A stretch of 31,691 nucleotides of DNA, from contig NW_005434419.1 in NCBI RefSeq assembly GCF_000315625.1, forward strand, positions 2,579-34,269, written 5' to 3'. The position numbers were made by a program, and so were the translations under genes. Each line of letters begins with the position of its first letter. The stretch's first letter is position 1. This document shows positions 29,757 through 31,691 of this stretch, one piece after another. Under the pieces are notes generated by a model, which saw nothing but the letters and a program-made list of their open reading frames with translations, ran no database searches and had not been told where the DNA came from. This DNA is from Guillardia theta CCMP2712 (lineage: Eukaryota > Cryptophyceae > Pyrenomonadales > Geminigeraceae).

Positions 29757-31607
29757 GTCATGCAGTTTCCTTTGCTCATGGCCAGTAGCCCCTCCCCCTC
29801 TGTCCTTGCTATCGCTGTCAGCCATGGAGCCGAGCAGCTCGTGGGGACTGGGGAGAGGAGCAACGATCGATCCCCCGTGATGATCGTCGTGGACAGGCTT
29901 GTGCGGTGAGGAGGAGGAGGAGGAGGAGGAGACATCGAGGTCAGCAGGGGGGAGGACGAGGCTCGCCGGAAGCTCCTCCCCCTTCCTCCTGCTGATGATA
30001 AGATGCATGGCGACGGCGAACTCCCGCGCATCCAGCATCCCGTCCTTGGTCAGGTCCGAGAGGTCCCAGATCCTCCTGAGCTCCTGCACGGGGAGGCCGG
30101 ACTCAGCAAGGATGGGACGCGCCTGCTGCCCGGAGAGGTGGAGGGAAGAGCCGGCGAGGGCCCGAAACCTCCTCGTGTAGTTCGCGAGCTCCATCTGAGA
30201 CAGCCCGATCGTCCGCATCAGCCGAGAGAACCGAGGAGACACGGCTCCTTCTCCTGCTCCTTCTCCTGCTCCTGCTCCTGCTTCAGCGCTGCTGCGGATC
30301 CCATCCTGGCTGGACCTCTGGCTTGCTTCACCATGGCTGCTGTCTCCTACTTTGTTCGGCACGTCCTTTCTGTCCTGAAAGGAGGAAGCAACAACACTGG
30401 CAGAGCGAACAGCTTCATCGAGCTCAGTGGATGCACGAGGAGCAGGAACGGTTGCAGCGAGCGCGGGGGAGCTCCCCTCCTTCACACCCGGTACCTCGAG
30501 GTGGAGCAGTTGCTGGGGGAGGGAGGTGGGAAGGACGCCATCTTTCTTCCGGATCTCGATCAGGTGCATGGCGACGGCGAACTCCCGCGCATCCAGCATC
30601 CCGTCCTTGGTCAGGTCCGAGAGGTCCCAGATCCTCCTGAGCTCCTGCACGGGGAGGCCGGACTCAGCAAGGATGGGACGCGCCTGCTGCCCGGAGATGA
30701 AGCCGTCATGATCTGAGTCGTGCTGATGGAAGAGCGCAATGTAGGAGGCGACTTGCGGCGGGTGGAGCGCGGGGACCAGCTGAGGGTGAGGAGGGGGCTG
30801 GCTGACGACCACAGAGGAGGAGCTGCTGCCGGCAGAGGAGGTGGGCTCTAGAGCGGGGGAGATGGCAGGGAGCGAGGAAGAGGAGGAGGGAGGAAAGTTC
30901 GGGGTGGATACCATGGCGGGGCTGGGGGGAGCTGGTCTGCGAGAGAAGTGAGAGCGAGACCAGGCACGAGGAAGGGAGGAGGGAAGCGGCTTCTCCCTCC
31001 TCGCCATCCCCATCAGATGCTGCGCTATGGCGAACTCATGCGCGTCGAGCTTCCCGTCCTTGGACTCGTCCGCCAGGTCCCACACAAGCCTGAGGGTCGA
31101 AGTGGAGAGCCCTGACTGCATCAGGAGCTGCTTCGCCTGCCTGCCATCCAGGTAGCCTGTCCTCCCTTCGTCGATGGCCTCGAACACCTTGCAGTGCTCT
31201 TCGTACTCTGCCATGGTGAGCTCGACGTCTGCCCCACCTTCCTCGCGCTCCGCTGCCATGCTCTTGGGCGATGGGAGAGGATTATGCAGCGGGAGGACTT
31301 CGCCCATGACGTAGTCCGAGCTCGACGTGGTGCGAGAGGTCCTGTCCTGCTCCTCTGAGCCCCGCAGGAACTGAGAGGACGTGAAGGTCGCGGCGTGAGG
31401 AGCAAAAGTGGAGCTGAAGGTGTTCGTGCTTCCTGCTCCTGCCATGACGGTGGCGGGGGGAGCTGGGGGCTGGGCTGAGCTGCCGGCAGGTTGGTTGGCG
31501 AAGGCGGGGAAGGGGAAGTCACCCTGGAAGCTGGAGCAGACGCTCATGGTGGGCTCGTACTGGTTCTGAGCAAGAGAGATGAGCCTGAGGGCGAGGAAGA
31601 AGCCGTC
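27690..31607 (-). CDS. EH-domain endocytic scaffold (Eps15/Pan1-like), 5' partial
   Basis: One long exon of about 1305 codons, open to a splice acceptor (CTGCAG) at 31608. Its first residues, DGFFLALRLISLAQ, are the tail of another EH domain, so the gene continues beyond the window and the Met at 31547 is not its start. Three further EH domains follow at about residues 130-213, 286-366 and 470-550, with WDLAD/WDLSD and EF-hand loops (DLTKDGMLDARE). EH domains bind Asn-Pro-Phe peptides. A long Pro/Ser-rich linker holds DPF motifs (QDPFASL, WDPFGSS, WDPFQDL) and DLL/DLF motifs typical of adaptor and clathrin ligands, a poly-Ala run, and a Lys/Glu/Gln-rich stretch. A C-terminal coiled coil (LDERLARLRRRMKEEEERLR) ends the protein. 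Role inferred: clathrin-coat assembly at the plasma membrane. Domains three and four share a perfect 133-bp repeat. Confidence 0.87.
29714..29757 (-). repeat. coding triplet run, poly-Ala tract in the EH protein
   Basis: Plus-strand GCT/CTG triplets encode about 13 consecutive Ala residues in the minus-strand frame, within the disordered linker. Confidence 0.9.
30004..30136 (-). repeat. 133-bp perfect direct repeat, copy in the last EH domain
   Basis: Identical base for base to 30565-30697. It encodes about 44 residues from SGQQARPILAESG to AVAMHLI, covering the second half of the EH domain and its EF-hand loop. Confidence 0.97.
30565..30697 (-). repeat. 133-bp perfect direct repeat, copy in the preceding EH domain
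   Basis: Partner of 30004-30136 at an offset of 561 bp. Sequence on both sides diverges immediately. Confidence 0.97.
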
Positions 31608-31627
31608 CTGCAGGAGGTCGATCAGCA

Positions 31628-31691
31628 GGGGGAGGCAGAGGGGAGGGAGGGGAGGGAGGGAGGGAGGGAGGGAGGGAGGGGGAGGGGGGGG
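31628..31691 (-). repeat. (CCCT)n intronic array at the window edge
   Basis: Plus-strand GGGA/GGGAGG repeats form a pyrimidine tract on the coding strand upstream of the EH-gene acceptor at 31608. The intron runs off the window. Confidence 0.8.

Noticed and set aside
27655-30031. Long plus-strand and second-frame minus-strand open frames, including a 466-codon one
   Set aside because: They are shadows of the EH protein's GC-rich Pro/Ser linker. Only the main minus frame contains EH domains, DPF motifs and the coiled coil.

Overview
The window looks like nuclear DNA of an alga with a complex, red-lineage plastid, most likely a cryptophyte of the Guillardia type (inference; no search was possible). 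The reasons are: protein genes split by spliceosomal introns; a minus-strand acyltransferase whose N-terminus is a signal peptide ending in the ASAFAP motif used for red secondary plastids; a second protein with a signal peptide followed by a thylakoid-lumen signal; tRNA genes without encoded CCA; and eukaryote-only genes (CHIP, a UBE3B-like HECT ligase, RAD1, an Eps15-like EH protein).

Layout: 1-1416, no convincing gene, with a 59-bp tandem duplication and a G-cluster-rich tract. 1417-4075 (+), CHIP/STUB1-type TPR/U-box ligase. 4322-5131 (-), DUF1499-type thylakoid-lumen candidate. 5622-7957 (+), HIT-superfamily protein with a signal peptide. 8604-8675 (+) and 8889-8960 (-), two identical tRNA-Gln(CUG) genes as an inverted pair. 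9327-11103 (-), plastid-targeted tafazzin/PlsC-like acyltransferase. 11538-16688 (+), UBE3B-like HECT ligase of 16 exons. About 17523-18155 (+), an orphan gene. 18156-20688, gene-free DNA in two compositional blocks. 20689-25658 (+), a 1412-residue membrane protein made of two homologous halves, each with an extracytoplasmic discoidin-like segment, a membrane bundle and a RelA/SpoT-like nucleotidyltransferase domain. 26418-27335 (+), RAD1. 27690-31607 (-), EH-domain endocytic scaffold whose 5' part lies outside the window.

The exon models were built by hand from splice signals, conserved protein patterns and phase continuity. For the HECT, acyltransferase, HIT, RAD1 and RelA/SpoT-like genes every junction keeps frame to the stop. 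About 51 introns were inferred. Some 22 of them fall at 43-53 nt, and most of the long ones are long because they carry microsatellites or minisatellites. Three use GC donors.

The genes do not form a pathway. Two are E3 ubiquitin ligases, two or three serve the plastid, one is a DNA-damage clamp subunit and one is endocytic. The most unusual object is the tandem RelA/SpoT-like membrane protein.
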